The notes under the pieces: model-generated
The model's input: the letters and a program-made list of their open reading frames with translations, nothing else
What the model was told of the DNA's origin: nothing
The model's database searches: none
From: Syngnathus acus
Lineage: Eukaryota; Chordata; Actinopteri; Syngnathiformes; Syngnathidae
Length of the DNA: 64,000 bases
Direction of reading: 5' to 3'
Assembly (NCBI RefSeq): GCF_901709675.1
Contig: NC_051088.1
Location: forward strand, 19,628,693 to 19,692,692
Shown here: positions 12,251 through 26,752 of the stretch, piece after piece
Position numbering within the stretch: the stretch's first letter is position 1
How the letters are laid out: every line of letters starts with the position of its first letter
Made by a program: the position numbers and the translations under genes

Positions 12251-14195
12251 CAACTTTTGGCACTTGACACTCTCCTGTTTAATGTTAGATTGCCCATCCT
12301 GTCCTCTGAAACTTTTCCTCTGTGTCGCTGATGTATTTCTGTCTGGCTCTTATGAGAGCATCGTTCTGGCAGTCAGCGACATACGCTGCTGGCGACGCCT
12401 CAGTCGGCGCCAGACACTCGACTTTTCATCCTAAATGAGTAGTCTGTACGGTCTTATCTTTAACCAGTTCAAAAGGTTACTGCTCACCATCACTCACGTG
12501 TTCAGTGGGGTATGTGTAGTTCTCACTGATTAAAACAATAATAATATATGTATATAACAATAAATCTCACAATTAAATGGTCACTATTTTGGACTGATTG
12601 AACATAATGACCATATATCCCATGACAAATCTGTTATGGTTGAGAAAAAGAGTACAGTATGAACACATTGGTACATCAGTGTAACATTTACAATGGTGGC
12701 CATTACACCAACAGGAAGTAAAAAATATAGTGTATAAGTAAGCTAGTGCCCATTTTATAGTAAATAGCAGCTGTAGATTCCTGTTGATGGGACAATCATG
12801 CTTATTATTTCCGACAACTGATTTTCACATCCACCTCGGGATGAATTTTCATGTGGTCGAGTGCAGCGATGTTGGCCCAAATGTCTTAATTGACATTTAT
12901 AAAAGCCGACATGCTAATATTTGTTTTCCATGATTTCCATTTATATTGATGGCAAGTGTGGGGCATAACCAGGTGTTCCCACTAAAAAAAAAAAAAAAAA
13001 GAATAAAATGCACAGCAAACAGCCATCGTCCTAATGAGTCAGGTGCAGTGCTTGCGTCTTAAAAAAAGCAGATGGAAGGTGAAGCACAGGAGGTGGCAGC
13101 CTCCAGCTTCCGACCAACAGTTTATTGTGCAGAAGCAACAAGCATCTTTTTGTGCGTATTTTATTGTCACTCTGGGAGCTTCCACGGCTAATCCCAGAAT
13201 GCCCACCTCCCGGCTCCACTATAGCCACCCATGCACAAACAGAAGTCAGTAATTGATGATTTTTAACCGCGTTTAATTTTAATATTTTCAAATGATCTGA
13301 TGTGCATGAAAGTAGTTCTGACACTTACATTGTATTACTGTGGTATTCTATGACCTTGTATTTGGCCGCTTATAGGAATATTGTTTCTGAAAAAAATTCT
13401 CTTACGTCCTCAGTGTAACCTTTAAAAACAAATGGAGGGCTTGCTGACTCAAAACACCCGCTGGCTATTGTGGAGAAAAGGACAGTCAGGGAATTTGGAA
13501 CATGTGAGCAGCAGTGCGGGACGCGTTTTGCATTGTCTTATTAAAGTCTCGAGGCTACTCTGCAACGCAATGGGCAAACAAAGCAGCCTGGAAAAAAAAA
13601 ACAACTCTGATGTGGGTTTAAAACACACAGTGAGACAATTACCTGTAGACTTTGCCATGATCGGTGGTCTTTTTTTTTCCAGCCATCTATGTTTTGCCAT
13701 TTGCTGGTTTATGGAAGTTGATATTGCATTCAGAGGGAATGGTTGCATTGTACTGAAAAGGTGAATTTAAAAACACATTCCTCAAACAACATAAATGGAA
13801 AAAAAATCTATCACTCAATAGTGTTTACAAGGTTTTTTTTCCCACAAAATGTCTTCAAAGATGACCATACTGATGTTTAATCTTCGTTCAAGTTTACATA
13901 CTCAATATCATATACGGCATGTATTGATGAATAAATGATATACGAAGATGTAACCTATTTAACCTTTGCCCAAATACGGCAGCAATAAAAATAATATTTC
14001 ACTAAATTTGTGTTCAAACTATCATGCCATCAGCCTGTAGTCATAGTTATCAGCACTGAACACACAGGAAGTCTGCCAACCTATTTACTGGTTTGGTCAT
14101 GTGACATTTCAAATAAGATCCAAGCAATAACACATATTTGTACTTGACAGAAGAGAAAAAGCCTTAAAACCAGACACATTCTTTGTTAGACAATA
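12251..14195. other. Intergenic DNA, nothing recognised
   Basis: Searched both strands for exons and repeats. An A-run of about 17 lies at about 12985-13001. Short open frames (for example 13432-13764) have no family resemblance and no splice partners. Confidence 0.4.
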
Positions 14196-15140
14196 TTTAT
14201 TCACATATGATAGGGATTCAAAATATAAATGACTTGGTGCTTCATTAGGAGTTTTGTCAAACACACAAAACTATTTTCAAGCAAACAAACAAACAAACAA
14301 TATCCCTTCTCCCCATGGAAAAAAAAAATATATATATATATTTTTAGCCGCTGGATAGTAAATTGTGACAGTTTCTGTTACACCACTCTGTTCTCTGCTG
14401 ACACTTTTTTGGATTATCAGATGGGTCCAGCTCCCCTTTGGCAAATTGGATGATAGGACAAGAATGGACGTGTGTGTCTGTAAGGGTGAGTTCCAAATTC
14501 GGTATTGATGTCGTGCTTGCATTTGGAATAAAATAAAAAACACACACATACAGAATAAACCCCACCATGGATATATCTGTGAAATGGCCTTAAAGTGGAA
14601 TCTGACAACAGACTCACAATGGTTAAGAATGTATAAAGCACAACAGTGTTAACAGTACATAACAGAACGCAAAACCTGAACAGAATAGGAGAACAAGAAC
14701 AGGCTAGTTTTTTTGTGTGTGTCCGACTGTTTGTGTAGTAATGAGTACTACATGTTACTGGAGTTTGTCTGACTGCACTTGAAAGTGCTCTGCTACATTT
14801 GTGAAGAGTTTGTTCAGTTGGAGCAGCAAATAAATTGATGCATTTAGATGGCTTCTTTCGTGCCATTGTATCAGATCAATATTTGAAATTTTACCACATA
14901 AAACCCGGATTTAACAGCAAGATTGCACAAGATCATCCGACTGATGTTTGACTTCCGAGGAATATCACCCCGCACTGCTAATCCACCAGAGCCTTTAAGT
15001 AGAATATCGTATTCACATCTGCACCGAGTAAGCTGTCCATCAATAGACATGAATATAAGCAGCTTGTGTTTTGAAGGACACAAAAACACATGATAACCAT
15101 ATAGTACGTCCATGAAAATAACATCTGCTGACAATTTGAC
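14196..15140 (-). other. c1ql2: Probable c1ql2 3' untranslated region
   Basis: Lies after the c1ql2 stop on the minus strand. An AATAAA poly(A) signal in that orientation is at 14201-14196, giving a 3' UTR of about 0.95 kb. The 149-codon minus-strand frame at 14417-14866 lies inside it and has no recognisable protein. Confidence 0.5.
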
Positions 15141-16339
<1,199 letters not shown>

Positions 16340-16619
16340 TTAAATAGTTTTAGAAAGAAACAAAAGATCAAGTTGGTCGCGCGCGCATCACTCGGTCCAA
16401 CGCCTTTCAATGGGCAGGGGCGAAGAGAGCCTTGGAACCAGTCTCGATGGATGGTCACACGGTACCAGATGCGCCCAGACCAGCTGCGTCCAAATGTCAA
16501 GAGATGCCAAAGCCGAAACCGGAAAAACATACGACGCCTGCCTTTCAAATTAAAACAACAGCGTGATTTATATATAAATAAAAAACACATTCAATGCAAT
16601 GAAAAATAATGCAATTAAG

Positions 16620-17030
16620 CGATACAGCGAGACATTATGGACAATGCCAGCCACTCTCTGCACACCGTCATCATCACTCAGAGGAGCCTGGTCAGTGTGA
16701 CGCTGCTCCTACCCAAGTGTAGGACCAACAGAATGCTGAACTCCTTTGTTCCTCAAGCCATCAAACTGTACAACTCCTCACTTGGGGGAAGGAGGTGATA
16801 GGACCAGGGAATGACCTTCAACAAGTATTTATTACATGATAATTTATTTATTATTTGACACTTTATTTATTACTCAAGGCTGTATTTATTTATTTATTTA
16901 TTTATTTATTTATTGCTCAACTCTTTAATACTCATATGAACTATTCTTTTTTGTTCTGTTTTTCCGTGTCTGCTACTGGCGCCAAAATTTCATGAGGGAC
17001 TAATCCCAAGGGATAAATAAAATTGAGTAT
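16620..17030 (+). mobile_element. LINE 3' end fragment (Rex1/CR1-like)
   Basis: Reads LRDIMDNASHSLHTVII.. then LLPKCRTNRMLNSFVPQAIK in one frame. This is the typical C-terminal end of the ORF of fish Rex1/CR1-type LINEs. It is followed by an AT-rich 3' UTR with a TTTA repeat at about 16884-16912. Truncated and non-functional. The family name is from memory of the motif. Confidence 0.6.
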
Positions 17031-18280
17031 AAGTTTATCTCTAATAATTAAATAGATCTTTTTCAATGAGGTCGAGGCCAACAGGAACTGAATTTAGATT
17101 TTGGGGCATTTGCATTTTGGTACACAGAAATTATTTTGGCATTGAAGCAGCTATTCTCTTGAGAATCCTCAACAGCTGTATTCATGCTTATGCTTTTCAG
17201 TGCAGGTTTCTTTTTGTTTATTAAAAGTTCTTCATCTCCATTAAAACCCTTACTCTATTGGTTTTATTCACATTTTTATGTGAAGGACCAAAACTACTAA
17301 AATACATTCTAAAACGCCTGATATTGGATCATAGTCCTCATATCGACCATAATACTTTCCAAAATCTTCTGAGGATGAACATAAGGCTTTACTGAAGCCT
17401 GCACAGACCCCCCCATCCCCCCCCCCCCATCCCCCCAAGCAATTTCAGATTGTGTTCATCTCAGCTTTTACTCCTGAAACATGACTGGCACTGAGAAATG
17501 GCATGAACGCCATTAGAAGTCAGAAGGGTAAAGCAGGAAGGAAAAGATGGAGGTCCTGGAAAAGCCAGGAATTCAATATATAGCACCGTTATCATGCATT
17601 CGTTGTTTTGCTTATTCACTGAACATGATTTTTGGAGCGTATAAAAGAAATACTAGAAGAATTCAGATTTAGGCAAACCAACGGCTTTTTCTAGGCTGCA
17701 TAAATGACCTTTATTCAGGATTAGTACAGTGAACTGTATCTTCCAGCTATGATGAGCCATGCACATGCACTGTCCACATTATGCACTGCTGCTGCCTCGT
17801 GGCACTGCCGTGCTTTTTTGTCACATTGCATGTGAATGCATGGTGAAGTAATGCACACAAACCATGCAGTGAGACAATTGCATCAGTCCGAATCTGTTCC
17901 TACTTGCATTAATGGTTTCCAAGATTGTCATAAAGACAGGAAACACAATGTTAGCTAACTAACTGCCTGCCATTGTAAATAAACCTCCAATTTTACGATG
18001 AAGACTCTAGGGAATATTATTAAGATGAGCATATTATGTGAAGTGCCATGGAGTATGTGTGAAACTCTTGCTGAGCCACAACTATGAGAACTTGCGGCAT
18101 CAGCTCCTGTCTCAACATGTGACCCTAATCCCAGATGAAGATGCTGGGGACTTGCCCTGGAAAGCACATAGAATATTGTCTGTCTTCATGACACCTTGTG
18201 ACACTGACGCCCCATCCCATGTCAACAAAACGTTAATGTTCGATGACCACATGCCTTCACTTGTGTGTACCTTAAATGAT
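17031..18280. other. Intergenic DNA, C-rich run only
   Basis: A C-rich run occupies about 17409-17437. I see no exon, RNA gene or mobile element otherwise. Confidence 0.4.
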
Positions 18281-18454
18281 TACCGTAATTTTCGGACTAT
18301 AAGTCGCACCGGAGTATAAGTCGCACCAGCCATAAAATGCCCAAAAAAGTGAAAAAAAACCATATATATGTATATAAGTCGCTCCTGAGTACAAGTCGCC
18401 CCCCCACCCAAACTATGAAAAAAAACCGCGACTTATAGTCCGAAAATTACGGTA
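18281..18454. mobile_element. Palindromic MITE with 27-bp perfect TIRs
   Basis: Starts TACCGTAATTTTCGGACTA and ends with its exact reverse complement. The perfect terminal repeats are 27 bp, ending in TAAGTCGC / GCGACTTA. The interior repeats TATAAGTCGC-type units. At 174 bp without coding capacity it is a non-autonomous DNA transposon of a type frequent in vertebrate genomes. Confidence 0.88.
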
Positions 18455-20410
18455 TCCTTGTATCATCCAGCATCTGGATGAAACTATCTTGTCACACTTG
18501 TCAGATCTCATCATCAAAGTTTGTTAGTTAGCACTCCAACCATCTTCTTATGCTTTTGTGGAAAGGTTTTCACCAGTGGTTGCCTTTTGGTTGATTTGAC
18601 TTATTGTAAAACTGTAAGATACTGTATATATATAGATCATCAAAAAATAATGTTTTATGTTTTTAGCTTCTTTGAAATATGTTGCAGCTTTGGAACTATA
18701 GGAAGATAGTTGAGAACCACTTTTGTAAATGGTCTTAAAGATACACTTAAATAGACTGAACATTGGCACTTATAAGCTAGATATATTATAATGATGTAAG
18801 CACTAAAAAGGATAAAACTATTCTGTAGTGATTTAAAAGCTTTTGGGGGATGCAATATACGACTGGCCCACCCACTTTTGGAGCTCGCTTCCTGTTTTTT
18901 TTTTTTTTTTCCATCTCAGCCTGTCTAGAGGCAGGAAAGCATGCATTTTAATCCATATTGCAGAGATGGGCACTTCACTCATTGGTCACGCATATTCCTC
19001 TTTAAAAGTGAGCGTTTCTGAAGGGATTGGTTATTTAATTATTTCACTAGAATGAATAGATAAAAAAGAAAATGGCAATTGATTTTAATTTACTGATCAA
19101 AACATACATCAACTGAGCTTCAATAGCAGCTCCTCTACAGTTGGTGGTCCACCTCAGATCTTGACCTGAACAGTCGGTGCAGAACCCGTACAGCATTCTT
19201 CTATTTGATCATCGCCTTCTTTTTGACTCTCGAGATCACTGAAAGAGCAAAACAAAAATTTTGGGACATATTACACAGTACTAGAAGATACAAGATAGTA
19301 AGGTGCTAAGTTGTGCAATATTTTACAAGAAGCAAAACCTTGGAATTTCATCTCAAGTGAATAAGAGAGATCGCAGTGACTGACGCCTAAGGAAATTGCA
19401 AATGTATTTCAAAGAACTGTAGGTTGTGAGACAAACAAGTGGCCACGCCAGAACGAGCATGACAAAGGGGCAGGACAACAGTCATGCCCAGTTTGTGGGT
19501 GTACGTGCGTGCGTGCACATGTGTGTGCGTGCACATGTGTGTGTGTGCGTGCGTGTGTGTGTGTGTGTGTGGGGGGGGGGGGGGGCGTGACAGTAATGCA
19601 CTGCTGTGAGCCAGAGGGATTCAACCTTTTGCAAGTGGCAAAGGCAGACATGATGAAGTCTTGTTGACAGTCTGTAACCTTCGGTCAGACATCCTTTAAC
19701 ACAATTTTGCTTTTGCTCATGATTCGAATCCTAGGGCCAGTTTATCAAATAGCCAACACCAAATTAAGATGAAGAAAAAAATAAATATAAAATAATCAAA
19801 CTATATAAGATGTTTTCTTAATCATGAAGCTCAGGGCACGTCGTGTGGCTTCTTGAAGGAAACCTAGCCCTCAGTCCACCATGTGCAAGCAGAACCCCTC
19901 GGTGATAAGTATGTGATAAATGCGTGCAGCCCTCAGACCTTTTAGATTTCCAATGTGTTTGTGGGGGCAGCTCAGCATGATGACAAGAAATATATAGTCG
20001 ATATTTTTGCTTTTTTTAATAGTTTTTTTTCCATTTCCACATACAAACGAAAATGTTCCCTTTTGTAAAAAGGACCTAAAATAATGCAGTATGACTATAT
20101 GTTACCGACAAAGTTTAACCAGAATCATATTGTCATGTAAGATGTGAGCATATGCAACTTGACCTCAGTTCAGTGTATCAAAATGATTAACTATGTATGT
20201 ATATAGGGTGCTCAGAAAAACACAGAACTCTTATGTTTTGATTGACAGATTTATTTTTATAGCAACAGTCACCAAACCTTTTTAAAAATGAGAGCTACTC
20301 AAGCACCGATCAATGCGAAGGCTGGTTTGATACACACTTCAAATTCTCCAAATTACCTTTCATCGCAAAAAATATTATTAATGGCATGAATTCATGAGAA
20401 GACAATGATA
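18455..20410. other. Intergenic DNA with GT/G-run at 19500-19586
   Basis: A compound GT/GC repeat ending in about 15 G lies at 19500-19586. The reversed histidine/threonine-rich frame over it is an artefact. No gene recognised. Confidence 0.5.
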
Positions 20411-20500
20411 ATTTCAAAGTCGAAGTCAAAGTCTGCTTTATTGTCAATTTCTTCACGTCAAGACACACAAATAGATCGAAATTGCGTTTTCTACTCTTCC
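20411..20500 (+). repeat. Short dispersed repeat, copy 1
   Basis: Shares AAGTCAAAGTCTGCTTTATT and GTCAATTTCTTCAC with 36283-36365. The rest of the unit (…GACACACAAA..ATCGAAATT..) also matches. It is probably the 3' tip of a LINE family, but only the tip is present. Confidence 0.65.
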
Positions 20501-20904
20501 ACAATAATTAAGAAAGAGGTCGCAAAACAATCTTCATACACCTTTATCAGTGTTCACAATTTCAAATGATCATTTTATTTCTGCAATATTTCCAGAAAAA
20601 TCACAATGTCCCATCACTGGTGACCTATTTATTGGGCAGGGACCATGATGATGACCCCTGCTTCATAGCTGCAGGACTTTCCAAGCACCTTATATGTAGG
20701 CTGCAGACAATGTTTCTTTTTACTAAAACATCTTGGCTGCACATAACTGTTGCAAATCTCTAGTTGTTGGAAGACCATACGGAGACGCGTGTTTTCTTTG
20801 TCTTCCCTGGGCTACTTATATCATACCTTGTCAATCAAGTGAAGAGATGGTGACAAATAGCCTTCAGACAGCTCACACGCATGAACACATCCATTTTTAT
20901 CTTC

Positions 20905-21095
20905 CTCCAACATGAGGGGGCGCGGCTAGGGGGTGGCTTCGGAAATGTCGTCATCTTACCAGGAAGAGAAACAGCATCGCTGAGCGTATAAACGCGTCAA
21001 AAACTTACAACCTACTGTTGCATCGTATTTATGCGGTGTAACTTTGGTTTTACTTCACGAAAAGTCTTCTGTGATCCAACGATTTGTTTCAAGAG
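20905..21095 (+). promoter_or_regulatory. steap3: Putative steap3 promoter and 5' UTR exon
   Basis: GC-box-like GGGGGCGCGGC at about 20917 is followed by a CRE-like/ETS-rich stretch. A possible untranslated exon ends at TTTCAAGAG before GTACTT (about 21095). The first coding exon with a good acceptor starts at 21658. Placement is inferred, as there is no transcript evidence. Confidence 0.35.
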
Positions 21096-21663
21096 GTACT
21101 TATTTGAAGTTAACTTAACTAGAGGTCGGCCAAGAACATTAGGCAAACCGCCATGACATTAAGTTTAATTTTCGCTTTGAGGTGTTGTGGCAAGTCGCAA
21201 ATTAAACTGCTACGCTAATGAAATTAAATTACCTGGCTATAGGTTAGCGGCAACAAAAGTAACGTTGGTCTTTATCTAGTAATGTTGCGCCATTTAGATC
21301 ACAGTTTAACTGAGATGTTGAAGTTTAGACGTTTGCGTGCTGATTCCAAAATAATTTCTGCAGTTGGCCAGAGTAGAATGCGCATGGGACTCAAACAATT
21401 ATCAAATGAGAAGAACACAAACAATTAAATATTGTTTACTTGGCTTTATTTGTACATTAGATTTGGTCAATTTCCAATTGCCTTCAATATTTGATGAGTG
21501 CTCTTACTGCTAATTGTCTTTTCTCCAACCCATACCACATTACTAGAATTTAGTTTAATGGATCTAACCCCAATTAAATGTGGAGAATAGTTTTTCACAC
21601 CTTGGGTTCATTTATGTTAACAGATCATAAAGCTGCTTCTTCCTTCTCATTTGTCAGCCCACC

Positions 21664-24600
21664 ATGCCTGATGAGATGCAACGGGCTTTAATCCAGAGAG
21701 GGGGTGAGACAGGTGGTTGCAGGCCTCTTGCGGCTTGTATGTCTGAGCTTGACACTCAAGTTGTCGGCATCCTGGGCACCGGTGACTTCTCCCGCTCGCT
21801 TGCCAGAAGACTGGTGGCCTCTGGCTACCAGGTGGTGGTGGGGAGTAGAACGCCCAAACGCTCTGTTGCTCTTTTTCCTGAAGAGGCAGAGGTGAGACTG
21901 ATAATAATAATAATTTTAATGCATCTGAATTATATAGCAGAATTGAACCAGGGAGTGACCTGCTCACTAATAAACAATTGGACAGACAAAGAAGTATTCA
22001 TTTGTGTCATTTGGCCTTGTCAGACTTGTGCCCTCTATTCTAATATTTTTTTTCTTGGCACCCAGGTGACCTCCCAGCTGGAAGCGGCCAGCCAGGCCGA
22101 CATAGTCTTTGTCGCGATCTTCCCTGAGCATCACTCCACCCTGTTGGAGCTGAAGCCGGCGCTGGCGGGAAAAATACTGGTGGATGTTAGCAACGGCTTG
22201 CAGATCAAGCAAGGTGGGCCGTCCTATGCCGAACAACTGGCTGGCATGTTTCCAGAAAGCTTTATAGTTAAAGGTTTTAACACGATATCAGCATGGGTGC
22301 TTCAGACTGGACCACGAGATGGAAGCAGACAGGTAGGACAATTGCAGAAATATCTCTGATGTCTGCAAAATCCAGTAAGCCATTTTTTTGGTTGTCTTCC
22401 TTGTGTAGGTTTTCTTGTGCAGTGACAGCAGTAAGGCCAAGAGCTCAGTCCTGGGAATGTGTCACAGGATGGGCTTTCATCCTGTGGATATGGGTCTGCT
22501 CTCCTCTTCTGTGGAGATTGAAAACCTCCCCTTTTATCTGTTTCCTTCCTGGGGCACGGCCATCCTCATCAGCACGATTCTCTTTATCTTCTTCTACCTT
22601 TACAACTTTGTCCGTGACGTCTTGCATCCCTTCGTCATGGCAAAGAAGAGTGTCTTCTACAAAATGCCCATTGAAACCGTCAACGTCACTTTACCATCCG
22701 TCGCCTTGGTGATGCTTGCACTCGTCTACATGCCGGGCTTACTTGCTGCATTGCTCCAGCTAAGGCGGGGCACCAAATACGATCGCTTTCCCGATTGGCT
22801 CGCCAAGTGGCTCGTCAAGAGGAAGCAGTTTGGATTGTGCAGCTTCCTGTGTGCAGCCATGCACGCCATCTACAGCCTGTGTCTGCCCATGCGGAAATCG
22901 GCTCGCTTCAAGTTGCTCAACGCTGCTTTCAAGCAGGTGAGTGAGATGATCACACCTGTTGCAAGGGTAATCCATCAATCGTGTGAAACTGTGTGGTGTG
23001 CAGGTGAAAGAAAACGTGGAGGACTCGTGGAGTGACGAGGGGGTGTGGAGAATGGAGCTGTACGTCTCAGTGGGCATCATAGCGCTCGGGCTGCTCTCCC
23101 TGCTGGCTATCACCTCGCTACCGTCTGTGGCCGACAACATCAACTGGCGAGAGTTCAACTTTGTACAGGTAAGCTGGAAGAGCTTCAGGTCAGGACGACC
23201 TGGCTTGTGTTTCAACAATCAGATGAGTAGGCAGGATTTGATAATATTGTCTGCAGATTTTGATTTGTTACTCAAAACTATGCTGAGTGAGCTTGGTAAT
23301 TTATCAGCACAAAATGGCAGATCATGCAAACAAGAGGAAGAAGTCAAGGCTAAATCATGTTGTAGACTTACTAACCTTGGGAATGAATTGAATGTCAATA
23401 ACGTTGTCGTATTTATGCGATCAGTGAAGCTTGAGTCAAGACCAACTGAGACACATATGACTGAATTATCGATTGTGATTTTTAAAGTGGTAAATTTTGC
23501 GTTAATATTTTGATTATCTCGTACGCATGACGAATATCTGCAATTGCAGTGTGTTTAGTTCCACCCCACCTCTACCATAACACGTCAGTACTGCAACGGG
23601 GGTGTCACAGTTCGCGTACGTTTGATTTAATTTTAGTACCCACTACAAATTAAGACAGTGGAAATGCAAACATATGCTCTCGAGAGGGTGTTTCCGTGAA
23701 GATAAATCACGCATCCAAACAATTAGTATGTTTGCACTTTTGCAGCTGACTCATTTTGGATGCTAACACTCAAAGCTGCCATCATTGCTGGGGCGCACAC
23801 ATTCCTTTCTCCTCCTTGTCCCCCCCCCCCCCCCCCCCCCCCCTTTCATCACGCCACTAAACTAATCCTCTGGCCGTCAGATTAGTCATGTCCCAACTGC
23901 CGGCCAGCAATGAATTATTGCCGTCCTCTTAGCACTCGCCACCGATGAATGTTCCTGTGCAGTGCAGCGCTTCAGGACAGACACTTGATCTTGAATGAAA
24001 TGAGTCAAATACTCGCTCAAACATGAAACTCTGAAAAGTTTTCAAAAAAGTGAAGCACCCACATTCAACCTATTTAAGACTAACAATGCAAACGTTTTTG
24101 TCTTGCTATTTCATTATAGTCACATTCGCGTTGGTTTAAAATTGAAAATCGCAAACTAGAAATAATAAAGGGTTCAAAGGTCGGTGTTTGGAGCATATGA
24201 CCAAACCATATAACCCTAGTGGGTGCCACAGTCTCCCTTTGCATTTGCAGTATCCAAGAAGTAGTTCTCATTTTACAACAGGTGGTTGTATATATGATGT
24301 TTTAAAGAGTTCAGACGCAGAATGGCTCTCACATATTTTTTGGAAGTTGGCCCAATTGCCAGTGGTTAATTGATGATTTTCCAGCCTTGCCAGATCTGCC
24401 ACAGAAAAGCATTTAATCTTTCAGCGTTGTTATTTTTAGTGCACAGTAGGTAGAAGTAGTTTGAATTGAGGCTTTGTTAAGCAGAAGTAAATTCATGTGC
24501 ATTGGAAAGAGACACTCATCTCTGGCCTGCGTGAGAGTAGGGAAGAGCTCGACTATTTTGGACCCCCGACCACTACAATCTTGGGAAGTTGCTGTATTTG

Positions 24601-25107
24601 CACCCTGTGATAGCTAATATGGATTGCATTTGTGGTACTCACTCGGGGCATGGGTCGAAGGTCACAGTGTTTGCTTACAGCTGTTTGGTGGCCTATGACC
24701 CAGTGAATAGCAGAAACTCTAAATTGGCACAAACACAAAAGCTTTTTCAAACAGTAACTAAAATATTTAGGTTTTAAATCAAATAAACATGAATAAACTA
24801 AACATGTGACACCCTACAGTCCACTTTAGGTTACTGCGCCCTGTCCATGGCCACCGTCCATACACTCCTCTTCGGCTGGGACCGCGCCTTTGACCCGGGC
24901 CAATACCACTTCCTCCTGCCACCCACTTTCTTATTGGTCCTCATCCTCCCCGTCACAGTTCTGATGGTTCGCCTCATTCTCCTGCTGCCCTGTATTGCGC
25001 ATCAACTCCGGAAGATCCGCCGCGGATGGGAGAAAAGTCGGCACATCCGCTTCGTCCTGCCAAGCGATAACTGCTATAACAGCATTGATAACATCAGCAA
25101 TGTTTGA
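21664..25107 (+). CDS. steap3: STEAP3 metalloreductase (5 coding exons)
   Basis: Endosomal ferrireductase that reduces Fe3+ released from transferrin, using NADPH, FAD and one heme. Coding exons: 21664-21891, 22066-22332, 22409-22936, 23004-23168, 24820-25107. All have GT-AG borders and phase 0. The product is 491 aa (human about 488). Visible parts: the NADPH-binding GILGTG loop (35-40) and GKILVDVSN of the FNO-like oxidoreductase domain; then the six-helix ferric-reductase domain with [26 protein letters not shown] and IRRGWE near the end. The two axial heme histidines are H317 (AAMHAIYS) and H410 (TVHTLLFGW). They line up with the human pair at 316 and 409. For exon 5 the acceptor at 24818-24819 is chosen over AG at 24828-24829, because only it keeps [15 protein letters not shown] in frame. 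The N-terminal 28 residues are poorly conserved; a second Met lies at residue 26. Confidence 0.96.
23820..23843 (+). repeat. Poly-C tract in steap3 intron 4
   Basis: A run of about 24 C inside the 1.65-kb last intron of steap3. Length is uncertain, as for any homopolymer. Confidence 0.9.
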
Positions 25108-25432
25108 AGAATAGTAAAACAGACAACCTTCAATTAATTTGTTGCACTTATATGGAATGTATATATATATTATTAGAATAATATGAGAATAGAAATAATT
25201 TAATAACGATGCCTAGTAATAGTGGCTCCTCAACCTTAATAATCACTATGCATTTTTCTGCAGGATTTTGACTTTTATTTATTTTTTCCTGTTGTATCAC
25301 TGATGATTTGGTTGCCTGCTTCAGATTACTCTGTGCCAAAAATCTGTCTCAAACTGCTGGTATTGTTGATTTTTGTCAAATATATTTTGTCATCATTGTG
25401 CCTGAAATCCGTTTGCTGTAACATAATTTTGG

Positions 25433-25438
25433 ATTAAA
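25433..25438 (+). terminator. steap3: steap3 poly(A) signal ATTAAA
   Basis: ATTAAA 326 bp after the steap3 stop, followed by a T-rich stretch. It would give a 3' UTR of about 0.35 kb. Confidence 0.5.
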
Positions 25439-25685
25439 GTCATTTTCTTTCTACTTAAAATAATTTGAGAGGTAATTGCACTTGATGGCCATCAAAATTT
25501 TATAGGGATCACGGACAAGAAAGATTGGCCTGATTTAGGCAAGTGGTGCGATCCTGCCATCTAGTGGCACAATAAGATCTCAAGTTTTCGTCGCAAGTGT
25601 CTGGACTCAGTGGGTTCTCAGTTTCACCAATTGTGAACTTCCCCCAACCCCATAGGCGATTTAAACACGCTTACTAAAGGAATAA

Positions 25686-25706
25686 TTTTTTTTTTTTTTT
25701 TTTTTT
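25686..25706 (+). repeat. Poly-T tract
   Basis: About 21 T in a row in the steap3-dbi interval. It could be the reversed A-tail of an old retroposon, but no element body is recognisable beside it. Confidence 0.8.
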
Positions 25707-26031
25707 ACAGATGACTAATTCCTAAGATGCCCCTCCACTTAAATTAATCAACGTCTACAACTAACACGCCTTTGCCGTTTTAAAATGTAAAACAACACTC
25801 AGGAAATCGTACATAGAAAGGCTCCAAATGAGAATGTAGAATTGGTAAAAACACGAATTGCATTTAAATTGAATAAAAGCAGGAAAAAGGCATTAGCTCG
25901 TTAAATTCTAATATGGTACAACAAAATAAAATAATCATTAGTTACAATTACTACATTGTTTCAACTAATATTAATTCGACGGCGTGTTTGAATCTGAGTT
26001 GGTTAGTTTTAATATCAAGCAGTTTATTAAA

Positions 26032-26352
26032 GCCGGTGGCACAGTGGACACTGGTTAGCACGTCCGCTTCACAGGAGGGTGCGGGTTCGATTCCACCTCC
26101 GGCCCTCCCTCTGTGGAGTTTGCATGTTCGCCCCGTGCCTGCGTGTTTTTATTCCAGGCACTCCTGTTTCCTCCCAAAAATATGCTTGGTAGGCCGATTG
26201 AGCACTCCAAATTGCCCCTAGGTGTGAGTGCGGATGGTTGTTCATCTCTGTGTGCCCTGCGAATGGCTGGCAACCGGTTCAGGGTGGCCCCCGCCTACCG
26301 CCCGATGACGGCTGGGATGGGCTTCAGCACGCCCGCGACCCCCGGTCAGAAG
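26032..26352 (+). mobile_element. tRNA-derived SINE, near complete
   Basis: The head carries an RNA polymerase III A box (GGTTAGCACGTCCG) and B box (GGGTTCGATTCC) at tRNA-like spacing. The body GTGGAGTTTGCATGTTC ... CAACCGGTTCAGGGTGG ... GGGATGGGCTTCA follows. This is the most complete of several related copies in the window (7925, 9385, 34995, 63199). Confidence 0.88.
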
Positions 26353-26752
26353 CTTATGACGCTACACCCAAGCTGACATTACAATGACAGGACTAATTAA
26401 GGCTGACATAAACTGTGAAGAATAAAATGACCAGCTGATGTTTTAATCTAAAAATGAGTCGTGTAAACCATAAAGCAGACACCTTTTTTTCCTGAAACAT
26501 TGACTAAGAATTAAACATCCCTTCATTTATATATTGAAAAGATCTGTCGTGCATAATTATGTGGATGCAAGGAAAACAAACAGTACGTATATGTAAGGGT
26601 TAACTTTTACAAGAGAAAGGAATTGCCTTCCTGCTTGTTGATGAGGCCACACAGGTACCTCCCACTTTTACCTTACAGCAGGAACACATTGACAAGGCTG
26701 AAACCTCGATGCAAGTTCTACACGTTTAAGGTGCCTCCTTCTCATTGTTGCC

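Noticed and set aside
14417-14866. 149-codon minus-strand frame
   Set aside because: It lies in the probable c1ql2 3' UTR and has no family resemblance or splice support.
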